From Stentor coeruleus (lineage: Eukaryota; Ciliophora; Heterotrichea; Heterotrichida; Stentoridae): DNA of 64,000 bases. The notes under the pieces were generated by a model. It was not told the DNA's origin. It did no database searches and saw only the letters and a program-made list of their open reading frames with translations. This document shows, in pieces, positions 1 through 9,035 of the stretch; position 1 is the stretch's first letter, and each line of letters begins with the position of its first letter. The position numbers were made by a program, and so were the translations under genes. The DNA lies in NCBI GenBank assembly GCA_001970955.1, contig MPUH01000255.1:1-64000 (forward strand), given 5' to 3'.

Positions 1-1585
1 TTTCTTATCATGTTAATCCAAATGAAATTCAAAAAAATAAAGATTACCTAAAGAAGGAATACAGGAAATAATATCACGTGATAATATGCTACATAAAAAG
101 ATATAGATTATAATTATATTATTCAAATAAATAAAGAACTTGAAACAAAATCTTAAATGTTAATAAATACAATAACTAAGTTAAATGAAAGAATCAAGCT
201 TATAGATATAGAAATAACTTCAATGAATAAATATATTATTGAAATATAAAAAGATCAGTGCAATTTAACTATACTAGAGCTTGAAAAACAAATCAAATAT
301 TTAGAAAATACAATAATTATAACAAATGAAAATTTATAATCAAAGATGAACATGATAAAATAATAAAGATTAAATATGAACAAATAGATTAAATATTAAA
401 AGAAAAGGAAGATTTAGATATAAAATATAAAAGTATTAAAAATCAAACAAAAACAGATGATATAGCTAATAAACAACTACAAAATATATTAAATGATAAT
501 GAAAACATGATGAAAAATATAATAAATGATCATGCAAATATAATTCAATTATATGATTCTGAAATTATTCATCTAAAATCAAAAATACAACAGCAAGAAA
601 TTCATTTAAAATATGCTGATGAATATTTAAAATCATTAGAAAAGGGAAAAATTAAATTAGAATTTAAATTTATTTCAGATAAGATTGAAAATAATAATAA
701 AATCAAACAATATGAGGATAGAATAATGCAAATGGATCTAACAAATAATAATTTAACTTTAGAATGATAGAAAGTTGTAATATTATATAACAATTAAAAA
801 ATCAAAATATATATAATGAATCTGAAATTAAATTAGCAGAAAAAAATCATAGGCATTATATTCATTATACATTTCAATCTTAATGAATTAAATATTATAA
901 GAAATAATTATGAATTATATCAAAATAGATATGATATTGAATCAAATAATATCATATTATATGAAAAAAATAATATTAGAGATAGATAATCAAAGATTAG
1001 ATGTAATAAAAAATTCAATCGAAAAGGTGATAAATTAAAACTTCAAATAGAAAATATTATAATAGAGAACGTGAAATTAAAGACAAAAGAACCCAAAAGC
1101 TTAATATAGCTGAAATTGAATTAAAGAAAATAGAGCATCATATTCAAATTGAAAATCCAAATAAATTGAAATTATCAACAATAAATCAAAGAATTAAAGA
1201 AATTGATGATAAATTAATAGAATCTAGTAATCTATAGATGCTGATATTTCTAATTTAAATGAAGAAAATGCAATTTTAAAGGAAAGTCGGCAAATGAAGT
1301 TATAATAGCAACAGCAAAATATGCAGATTTAATAGCAAATTTCAATTTACAACAAATCAGATTTATTCAATTTATTCAAAGTGAGGTTAAAATTTCAACA
1401 CCAGATAATATATTATCATATATTAAAATTATTGGGATAAATTTGATAGATTCTTAAGAGAAGATAAAGCAAGAAAATCGAATTTAGTATTATCACCTTA
1501 TTATATAAATAATTATTGTAGCGAAGATAATATAGATGAAGAAGAATATGATAATAATGATGATGAATTAGATAAACCTAAGTAA
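1..1585 (+). pseudogene. decayed A-rich coiled-coil gene (5' part outside window)
   Basis: The sense strand reads as a Lys/Glu/Asn/Ile-rich coiled-coil protein almost throughout, but no frame is open for more than about 90 codons. The reading frame shifts several times between adjacent blocks that all look coding, and roughly eight in-frame stops occur, nearly all TAA and often where Gln would suit a coiled coil. None lies in a GT...AG stretch of 15-16 nt, so introns do not explain them. The longest intact piece is 507-767 (86 codons). The tail, about 1434-1582, encodes an acidic end rich in Asp, Asn and Glu, stopping at TAA 1583-1585. Base composition is visibly more AT-rich than in the neighbouring genes. 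Family unknown. A sequencing-error-rich contig end is an alternative to true decay. Confidence 0.6.
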
Positions 1586-2071
1586 AGATAAATAATAATT
1601 AGAAAGTTATTAATAAAAAGTACCTAAAGCTCCTACAAAAATCAAAAGGGAGTCTGAGCCAGGCAAATACTCTATTACAGAATAAAGTCTTGGACATGAT
1701 GGAGTCTTAAAAGAAGGCAAGTAACTAATAAAAACTTCACCCCCTACCAGTAAGCTTAAAATTAGTTAGTTAGAAAATATATCATTCACAGTCGTGAACT
1801 CTATATTAATTAATTTTCAATCCAGTAAGCTTAAAATCAGCATTTTCCAAATTGTTTATTAATATTCAAGCTAAATACCTTACTTTTCACTTAAAAATCC
1901 TTTAAATAAACATTCTTTAAATAAATATAAAATCTTTACATATCCTAATAAAAAATTTAAAATCCTTATCCTTTATATAACAATTATATAAATATTCATT
2001 TTATTTCTCATATATACCTAATTACTAATTAATCCACCATTATGACGAATAGAAAACTATATTAATTTAAA
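1586..2071. other. intergenic, with a 19-bp direct repeat
   Basis: No open reading frame or RNA gene seen. A 19-bp direct repeat (CCAGTAAGCTTAAAATYAG) lies at 1747-1765 and 1822-1840 with one mismatch. The 3' half is poor in G on the + strand, as is usual here upstream of + strand genes. Confidence 0.5.
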
Positions 2072-2396
2072 ATGGGTTGTTTACTCGGCAAACAAAATCT
2101 AAAAGTAGGTAATTCCTATATAAGCTACTCTTATATCTCAAAACAACAAAGATAGACAAAAAATAGTTAAATTGAAAGATGAAGATTCCAAAGAAGTAAA
2201 AAGGCAAAAAATAGCTAAATCAAAAGATGAAGATTCCAAAGAAATCAAAAGGCAAAAAATGATAGAAGCTGTAGAAGCTCGAGAAAAGAAGCAAAAAATG
2301 CATGGGATGAATGAAAAATCTTATAAAGAGTACGAAGAAAAAATTAAACGAAAAAAATTAGTCCCTAACAACAACAACTGCAAGCCCCTTGATTAG
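2072..2396 (+). CDS. small acylated lysine-rich protein, one 16-nt intron
   Basis: Exon 1 (2072-2108) starts MGCLLGKQNLK, with Gly2 and Cys3 fitting N-myristoylation plus palmitoylation. A 16-nt GT...AG intron (2109-2124) joins it to exon 2, which runs to TAG 2394-2396. Without splicing the first frame stops and the second frame has no ATG. The spliced product is about 102 residues, highly charged. It holds a two-fold repeat of the type DEDSKExKRQK (once with Val, once with Ile), then a Lys/Glu-rich helix and a short Asn tail. Probably a membrane-tethered small protein. No family recognised. Confidence 0.6.
2109..2124 (+). other. intron, 16 nt
   Basis: GTAATTCCTATATAAG. Removing it joins the MGC start to the long open frame (codon G|CT, Ala). 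Length matches the 15-16 nt introns of heterotrich ciliates. The 3' end is AAG, not the more common TAG. Confidence 0.6.
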
Positions 2397-2410
2397 AATT
2401 CTTAATAATA

Positions 2411-2834
2411 TTAATTATTTACGCATTTCATATCTTTACTAACCCCTGAATGAGTTGTATTGTATTGATCACAATTTTTTAAATATGTAGGGATTCCTGA
2501 AAAAAATGTTCTACAAATATTCAATAGGTTGGCAATTTCCTAATCATTCCTATTAATAAAAAACTTTTCAACACATTCTACTGATAAAGCAAGTTTACTT
2601 TTTTCACAATTTTCAATGCACCCTATATAAGAGTATTTAACCATTAAGATTTTCTGGATTTATTCTAAGTGCTTTGATACAATTTTTTAGTTTGTTTTTG
2701 AGTTGTTCACAAAAGCAGCTATCACACCAATTATGTTTGCATATAAAACTTATGCACAATTTTGAGGTGTTGCATGAAAAGCAAATTTGATCATTTGGGT
2801 TAATCAAGCTCAGTTGAGAGAAAAAAGTTTGCAT
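2411..2834 (-). pseudogene. probable decayed zinc-finger (RING/B-box-like) gene
   Basis: Starts at an ATG (2832-2834) with MQTFFSQLSLINPNDQ. A C-x2-C...C-x-H-x2-WC-x2-C pattern follows, RING or B-box-like. The first frame ends at 2637. Further Cys-rich coding-like sequence continues downstream on the same strand (CIENC, then about 70 residues) and ends at 2411-2413. Joining the parts would need a 19-nt intron, longer than the others here, and one TAG remains inside the second part. I therefore read it as broken, although the first 65 codons alone could be expressed. It is divergent from the gene at 2863 with only 28 bp between starts. Confidence 0.4.
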
Positions 2835-2862
2835 ATTTAACAACCTAAAAAATGTATATAAA

Positions 2863-3414
2863 ATGTCTATTTATAGTGGTTTTTCAACTAGAAATCAAGA
2901 AACTTTATATGGTAAACTTTGTGAAGAGTTAGTGGTTATTTTAGCAAATAGGGTAATGAAAGCTATGAGAAATGAACTTGTAGATGATGCTACTTTTTCA
3001 CAAACATTGATATCGATTTATTCTAAGATGAGTAAAATGGAACTTCATAAGTATCTTCCACCTAAACTATCTCAATGTTGTGCTAAATTAGCTTTATATT
3101 GTACATCAGCTTATCCTTTTGAATATACAGAGTCACTTGAATCTTTTTCACCAGCAAGGTTTGATTATGATCTTCCGCAGATTAGAGAAGAGAGAAAAAC
3201 ATCAAGGTCAAGACCAATTAAAAGTAATACTCAAGCTAAAGGAAGAGGAGTTTTATTGAGTAGCTATTCTCCAGTTAGAGCACCTTCAACTAACTCAAAT
3301 TATGAAAGACTTAGAGATAAATATACTAAACCTATTGTGGCTAATAAAAATAGTGAAGGTAATGCTGGGGCTAGTGTTCAGTTAAATGATGGGATGTTTT
3401 ATAGATTGATATGA
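2863..3414 (+). CDS. hypothetical protein, 183 aa
   Basis: Open frame from ATG 2863 to a TGA at 3412-3414, followed by two more stops. TATATAAA directly precedes the ATG, the start context seen at many genes here. The first 90 residues look alpha-helical (a region rich in Met, Leu and Lys with a CCAKLALYC stretch). The remainder is Ser/Arg/Pro-rich and probably disordered (about 105-170). No signal peptide, membrane segment or known motif. Could be a small cytoskeletal or ciliary protein, but that is a guess. Confidence 0.7.
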   Translation: MSIYSGFSTRNQETLYGKLCEELVVILANRVMKAMRNELVDDATFSQTLISIYSKMSKMELHKYLPPKLSQCCAKLALYCTSAYPFEYTESLESFSPARFDYDLPQIREERKTSRSRPIKSNTQAKGRGVLLSSYSPVRAPSTNSNYERLRDKYTKPIVANKNSEGNAGASVQLNDGMFYRLI

Positions 3415-3502
3415 TAATAATGTGAAAGATAATTAATTTTGATTACATAATTATAAGGAAAGTTTTGTAGTGGGTTATCCATTATTTATTATAATTACTT
3501 TA

Positions 3503-4447
3503 ATGTCAAGCTTTAATTACTTTGTGGAAGATGAAGCGAGAACGGAAGGGTTTTCATCTGAAGACCCTGACTTTTTGGAAGACACTTTTCGCCCTTCGCT
3601 GTTTAAAAGAATTGATTCTGACTCATCATTGCAATCAGAAGACTTCAAAGCTAGCTGTGTTCAGGAATATAGTATTTCAAACCTTAACTTAAGTTTGCTA
3701 CTAAAAAAAGAAGATAAAGAAAATTGGGAAGGCTCCATACTAACAGTTGCTGAAAAAGAAAAATCAACCATGGCGCCAATTTATTCTAAAAGTTCCGAAG
3801 ATGAATTTGAAATATCCGCCAAAACTATTAAATACCAACTTCGTGAAGCTAAATCTCGAATGCACACAACCCAAGAACAACACACAATTGAACTCGATTA
3901 CTTAAATTCTAAAATTGATTACTGGCAACAAAAATCCAAAGATTTAGAAGCCAAACTAAAAACTCTTGAAGAAAAAACACAAACATTAACTAAAGACCTT
4001 CTCCAAAAAGATAAAAAAATTATATGGCTCGACAGTGAAAAAGTATCAAAAAAAACTAAAAAATTAAAAGTTACATTTCCTTCAAACAAAATTCAAAAAA
4101 TTTAAAAACACAAAATTTCAGCTCAAGTTTTTCAGGAAAAATTAAAAGATGCAGATGATGTTATAGAAAAATTAAAAAAAGAAAACAAAAGTATTGTTAT
4201 TGAAATGGCTAAAATTAAAAATTATTATTCTATGGAGAAAAGAAAAATAAAAGAAGAGAGTGAAAAATCATCAAGATCTTTAGAGGTACAGGTTATGATT
4301 ACAGAAAGGGCTGAGAGTGAATTAGAAAGGTTTAAGGAAAAAGTGTATAAATTGGAGATGGAAAATGAATTGATGAAAAAAAAAGCTCAAAGCATGAATG
4401 ATGCATACTTTTATTATGAAAGTAAAAGAGTGCTTCAACAAAATTGA
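3503..4447 (+). CDS. coiled-coil protein interrupted by one in-frame TAA
   Basis: The start is the ATG at 3503 (MSSFNYFVEDEART). The first about 100 residues are acidic and Ser-rich. From residue about 110 on there is heptad-rich coiled coil (QLREAKSRMHTTQEQ onward). The same frame continues without other breaks from 3503 to TGA 4445-4447, apart from a single TAA at 4103-4105 in the middle of the coiled coil. The downstream half has the same character and codon use. No 15/16-nt GT...AG stretch covers the TAA. A 66-nt GT...AG excision (4069-4134) would remove it in frame but is far longer than introns here. A recent nonsense change, sequence error or atypical intron are all possible. Confidence 0.55.
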
Positions 4448-5148
4448 TGGTTTTTAATGATAATTTATTATGTAAATGAAATGTTTATTACGAATATCCC
4501 TAAGTTTATTGTGTTTTTTTCTTTCTTTATCATGAGTATCAATGAATTTTTGCTTTTCTTTCGGGTTGCAATTTTTATCCATCTTTATTGTTAACAAAAC
4601 TTACATAGTTTAACTTTGTCTATATATTAACCTGTCAGTAAAAAGTGTTTAATATCACAAATTGACTTAAATTCTGACTAGGAAAGACTAATCAAAAATC
4701 CAGTGAAAAAATATCAAAAAATTTGCAATGGCTCAATTTAATCACAGGCCCTTTGCCTAGTCTCAAAATAAAAAAGCTATTATGCAAAAAAATTTGTATA
4801 GTTTATGAAAAACAAAAAATTTCTTCAGATTTTGATGTAAATGAAATGAATCCAATAACTAGAGATAACTCATCATATCACCTTTATATAAATTCTCAGC
4901 TAATTCCTCTGTTCCTATTTTATGTATAAAAAAATGAATATAAAAAATGTATAAACAAATCTTTATTGACTAAAAAAAGTAAATATAGTATTTAAACCAA
5001 TCGTCAACATCACCCAAAAAAAATACAAAAAATCTTATGTGAAAATACAAAATACGTCTTTCAAAACCAATCCTTTCATCTATCAAACTAGAAAGTCCTT
5101 TTAAAATTACTTGATTTATGTAATTAAAATATGGGAGAATTATAATAA
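4448..5148. other. intergenic with a weak coding trace
   Basis: About 700 bp, AT-rich. Around 4726-4928 two overlapping frames look weakly coding (one begins MAQFNHRPFA and soon meets a stop, another gives KQKISSDFDVNEMNPITRD), so a worn gene remnant is possible. The last 150 bp are G-poor on the + strand and end in TATAATAA at the CDPK start codon. Confidence 0.35.
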
Positions 5149-6606
5149 ATGGGTTGTTGCCATCCTGCTAAAACATTAGAAGTAGAGACTACTGAAAAAG
5201 TTACTAAAATTCAGAGAAGTTCTAAAGCATTAGTTTTAACTCCAGGAGATTTTGTTAGTATTAAAGTAGAACCGATAACAGGAGATTATGTTTTTGAGGA
5301 TGTTTTAGGATATGGAGCTTTTGGAGAAGTAAGGAAAGCATATCATAAAATTTCAAAGTCAGAAAGGGCAATAAAATCAATAGACATCTCAAATTGCAAA
5401 GAAGAAGATATACAAAAACTACTTAAAGAAGTTTCTATACTAAAACTCTTAGATCATCCCAACATAATCAGAATTTTTGAAGTTTATAGAAGTTTAACAA
5501 AACTTTATATAGTAACTGAAATTTGTACTGGAGGAGAGTTATTTCATAGAATAAAACATATGAAAAAGTTTTCAGAAAACCAAGCAGCGAAATATATGCT
5601 AGAAATTATAAGTGCTGTAATGCATTGTCATCAAAGAGGTGTTGTGCATAGAGATTTAAAACCTGAGAACTTGCTTTTTACAAGCAAAAACCCTGATGCT
5701 AAGCTAAAATTGATAGATTTTGGGACATCAGCGCTTTTTGACAAAACTAAAAAAATGAAAGGAATTATTGGCACTTATTTTTATATGGCTCCAGAAGTTA
5801 TTAGTGGAAACTATGATGAAAAATGTGATGTTTGGAGCCTTGGGGTTATCCTTTATATACTTTTATCTGGAAATTTACCTTTTTCTGGTAGTACAGATGA
5901 GGAAATTATTTCAAAAATACAAAACGCCCCTGTTTCTTTTACTAGGTCGACTTGGAATAGTGTGTCTGAAGAAGCGAAGACTTTAATTATGAAAATGCTT
6001 AAAAAAGTTCCTGAAACGAGAATTAGCATTGAAGATGTTTTTTCTAGTCAATGGTTGAAATCTAGAAGTCGTGGAAACTTACCTGATGTTGAATTTGAAG
6101 TTGAGTTATTGAATAAATTGGGACATTTTGAAACTGAATCTACACTTCAACATGCGGTTTATTCTTATATTATTTCTCAGATGATGGATTCATCATATTT
6201 TATTAAACTCAATGAAATATTTTCTCAAATTGATAAAAACGGTGATGGAATGATAAGTAGAGAAGAACTTGTTTATGCCGCTTTAAAATTTGATTTAAAG
6301 TTTGATATTGATCAAATAATACAGAGGTGTGATACTGATGGAAATGGTTATATTAATTATAGTGAGTTTCTTACGGCAACTGTTGAAGCTTCTCATGCTT
6401 ATTCTCGTGAAAGAGTTCGTCAAGTTTTTGAGGTTTTTGATAAAAATAAAGATGGGAAACTTTCACTTGATGAAATAAGAAGTGCACTTGGAGGTGATGC
6501 GAATAATTTCACAGTTTTCAAACAGATCATTAGTGAAGTTGATACAAATTGTGATGGATACATCGATTTTGATGAATTTCTTAATTATGTTAGCAAGCGG
6601 AAATAG
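5149..6606 (+). CDS. calcium-dependent protein kinase (CDPK)
   Basis: 485 residues, full length for the family. The protein starts MGCCHPAK, a myristoylation/palmitoylation signal that would place it at membranes. The Ser/Thr kinase domain is at about 48-304: glycine loop GYGAFGEV, catalytic Lys76 (AIKS), HRDLKPEN with Asp169, DFG at 190-192, and APE in the activation segment. A junction helix is followed by four EF-hands with good loops (DKNGDGMISREE, DTDGNGYINYSE, DKNKDGKLSLDE, DTNCDGYIDFDE). CDPKs are switched on when Ca2+ binding lifts the autoinhibitory junction. They occur in plants, apicomplexans and ciliates and link Ca2+ signals to motility and secretion. TATAATAA directly precedes the ATG. 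No intron is needed. Confidence 0.95.
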   Translation: MGCCHPAKTLEVETTEKVTKIQRSSKALVLTPGDFVSIKVEPITGDYVFEDVLGYGAFGEVRKAYHKISKSERAIKSIDISNCKEEDIQKLLKEVSILKLLDHPNIIRIFEVYRSLTKLYIVTEICTGGELFHRIKHMKKFSENQAAKYMLEIISAVMHCHQRGVVHRDLKPENLLFTSKNPDAKLKLIDFGTSALFDKTKKMKGIIGTYFYMAPEVISGNYDEKCDVWSLGVILYILLSGNLPFSGSTDEEIISKIQNAPVSFTRSTWNSVSEEAKTLIMKMLKKVPETRISIEDVFSSQWLKSRSRGNLPDVEFEVELLNKLGHFETESTLQHAVYSYIISQMMDSSYFIKLNEIFSQIDKNGDGMISREELVYAALKFDLKFDIDQIIQRCDTDGNGYINYSEFLTATVEASHAYSRERVRQVFEVFDKNKDGKLSLDEIRSALGGDANNFTVFKQIISEVDTNCDGYIDFDEFLNYVSKRK

Positions 6607-6914
6607 TTTTTTTGAGTGATTATTTTAAAATATGTTTTTTACAACTTAGATTTAATTAGAAGATCATGAAAACCCATCTTAATAAAATATTTAAAATCTT
6701 AATTAGTATCTAATACAAGCATATCCTTTAAAAATAAAAAATCTAAAGCATTATAAAATATATCTATTATATAAATAATCATTATGATATCTAAAATATT
6801 TTAAGTATTTTATCTCAGGCAAATATCATAATAAACAATCTGCAAAAGCTTCAAAACATATTTTCTTTATAAATCTAATAAATAATCTTTACATTCTTAC
6901 ATATAATAATATTC
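6607..6914. other. intergenic
   Basis: About 300 bp of AT-rich DNA between two + strand genes. Nothing recognised. Confidence 0.5.
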
Positions 6915-7460
6915 ATGCTGAGTGTAAATTATTCAAGTTTAAAACTCTCTAAGACTCAAGATACTAAAATAGTTATTGACTATCAAGATAACTCTCAGAA
7001 ACTATCTCAATCAACAAAAACTCCAGTAAAATTTGTCACAAGCAATAAAAATAGTAGCGATCTAAGATTTTCATATAGAGTTTTTGATAAAGATAGTCTT
7101 ATGCTTGCAAATACTGAAGTAAATATTAGCAAATCTTTACTTTTTTTCAATCCAAATACCTTGGACTCCCATAATCTCTTGAATTTCGTTTCAAAAAATA
7201 AATTCCCAGAATGCGAATTGGTATTAGATACAACAGTTGTCCTTTCTAAAAATCAAATTAAAACTATTAAAAATACTCGAAAGGAAATTACTTCAAAGAT
7301 TGAAAACTCTATCAAAATTGGGAATGAAACATTAGATAATACAATAATAGAATCTTTTTCACAGGATAAATTTTCGATTTTCAAGATTCTTAGAAGTCTG
7401 AGTTGTTTTTCAAAATGCTTTGCTTTTATCAAAGCCAGTCCCTCAAGCGAAAGTGAATAA
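6915..7460 (+). CDS. hypothetical protein, 181 aa
   Basis: ATG 6915 to TAA 7458-7460. The first 75 residues are Ser/Thr/Asn/Lys-rich and probably disordered. The middle (85-160) is mixed alpha/beta-like with several Val/Ile/Leu segments, and the C-terminus has a CFSKCFAF stretch and an acidic Ser tail. No signal peptide, clear membrane helix or known motif. Codon use is like that of its neighbours, so it is probably a real gene. Function unknown. Confidence 0.6.
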   Translation: MLSVNYSSLKLSKTQDTKIVIDYQDNSQKLSQSTKTPVKFVTSNKNSSDLRFSYRVFDKDSLMLANTEVNISKSLLFFNPNTLDSHNLLNFVSKNKFPECELVLDTTVVLSKNQIKTIKNTRKEITSKIENSIKIGNETLDNTIIESFSQDKFSIFKILRSLSCFSKCFAFIKASPSSESE

Positions 7461-7657
7461 TATTATAAATTTGTAGTTAGAAGTTATTTGATTGCCAATA
7501 TTATAAGTATTTTTTTATGAGAATAAAATCAATATTGTAAATTTCAATAATCCCTATAAAAAATGCTAAAATTTTGAAACCTTAATATATATTCCTTATC
7601 ATAAATTATTTAATCTACTAAATGCTCAAGCATACTAAATAATTGATCTTTTAATAT

Positions 7658-8761
7658 ATGGATCCAAATCATCTAAAGAGCCAAAGTGCACCAACAGATG
7701 CTTTTCAAGAATATAAAATTGTAGCCCTAGTTGAAATAAACCAAGAAGTTCTCTCAAAGAAAATCTCAAAATATGATGTCCTCAAAGTAAGAGTTTGGCT
7801 CGATGATCACTTTTTCATATTTTCTCGTTTTTTGGTAAGTAGAATCCTTACCCTTAACAAAGTGCCTCCAAAAGATTCAATCCGCATAGCAATGGACCTT
7901 AAAAAACTCTTAGTCGAAGAAGAAAAGTTCGATGTTAAACAATCAGAGATGGAAAATTTACTCTTCCAAATCATGCGAGCCTACAATTACGGGGATTTTT
8001 TTATCCGCAGGTATCAAATGGTCTCTAATTTTTATGCACAAAGATCTCCTCTTCTAATCTTTGTCGCTGGTCCTCCAGCATGTGGTAAATCAACTTTAGT
8101 TACTCAATTCGCTGATAGAGTTAATGTAGCAAATGTTTTACAAACATCAATTGTATCTTCAATTCTTAAATCTTTTTCACCTGATATAAATCGAAGACCA
8201 TTCTGGGCTTATAATGAAAATGAACAAGATCAAATCCTTCATGCTGAAAATAGAGTAGTAAGAAAAGGGGTTCATATAGATATATTAAAATGCTTACAGG
8301 AAGGTAAATCTTTGATAATAGAAGGATATGAATTAGATCCAATGCTTTATTTACAACAAAGAGAAGAAGCACCTAGGAAATTTAGAGTAACAATAAGAGA
8401 TTCAGATGACTTTGAAGAGAAGAAAATTAAGAAAGTTTTAGATGATATGAATCAATCGAATGCGGTAATTGTTCCTTTTCTTTTGACAATTTCAGAAAAA
8501 GAACATGCGTATATTATTGAAAATTGGCTTATGTCTGATATGCCTAAAGAGCTGCAGAGTGAGGTTGAAAAATTGGGGAAGTTTCAGAAACAACTTAAAC
8601 ATTTATTAAAAAGCTTCCAATTAGTACAGAGCTGTTTACTTGAATATAATGATATATTTACTGTTATACCTATTAATATTCAGCATATAGATGAAACACT
8701 GAATACTATGCACAACGTAATTTTAGCAAGAATCGAAGCATCTTTTATAAATAAATACTAA
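7658..8761 (+). CDS. 2-phosphoglycerate kinase / LPA1-like P-loop protein
   Basis: 367 residues. The N-terminal about 110 residues resemble the ATP-cone-like region found before the kinase part of archaeal 2-phosphoglycerate kinases and plant LPA1 proteins (FSRFLVSRILTL... then RRYQMVSNFYAQRSPLLIFV). A Walker A motif GPPACGKST follows at about 138-146. Downstream are a long helical region and SLIIEGYELDP, which fits the Walker-B/lid part of this family. In archaea the enzyme phosphorylates 2-phosphoglycerate. In plants LPA1 affects phytic acid levels, with its substrate not settled. Which activity applies here is open. No organelle signal. Starts in a short AT-rich leader. Confidence 0.6.
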   Translation: MDPNHLKSQSAPTDAFQEYKIVALVEINQEVLSKKISKYDVLKVRVWLDDHFFIFSRFLVSRILTLNKVPPKDSIRIAMDLKKLLVEEEKFDVKQSEMENLLFQIMRAYNYGDFFIRRYQMVSNFYAQRSPLLIFVAGPPACGKSTLVTQFADRVNVANVLQTSIVSSILKSFSPDINRRPFWAYNENEQDQILHAENRVVRKGVHIDILKCLQEGKSLIIEGYELDPMLYLQQREEAPRKFRVTIRDSDDFEEKKIKKVLDDMNQSNAVIVPFLLTISEKEHAYIIENWLMSDMPKELQSEVEKLGKFQKQLKHLLKSFQLVQSCLLEYNDIFTVIPINIQHIDETLNTMHNVILARIEASFINKY

Positions 8762-9035
8762 TTTAATATTAAAAAAAACTTACTGGTTCATGAGAATTGT
8801 ATAATTTTAATCTGTTGCGTAGTATTTTATTTTTTATTTTTTTATTATAAATCTTATAAACACTCTTATTAAAACCATAAAAATAGAGAAAAGTTTAGTT
8901 TTGATATAATATATTCTAAGCTTTTTAAGTTTATTATAATATTGATTAAGTTGAAATAAATCATATCAAGTTGTCTAATACATTTATTAAAACAAAAAAA
9001 TTGGAATATTTTTTTTTAAAAATTCGATTAACTAA

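Noticed and set aside
4723-4929. A 68-codon + strand frame as a gene
   Set aside because: It has no proper ATG start and no motif. It overlaps another weak frame, so it is listed only as a worn coding trace.
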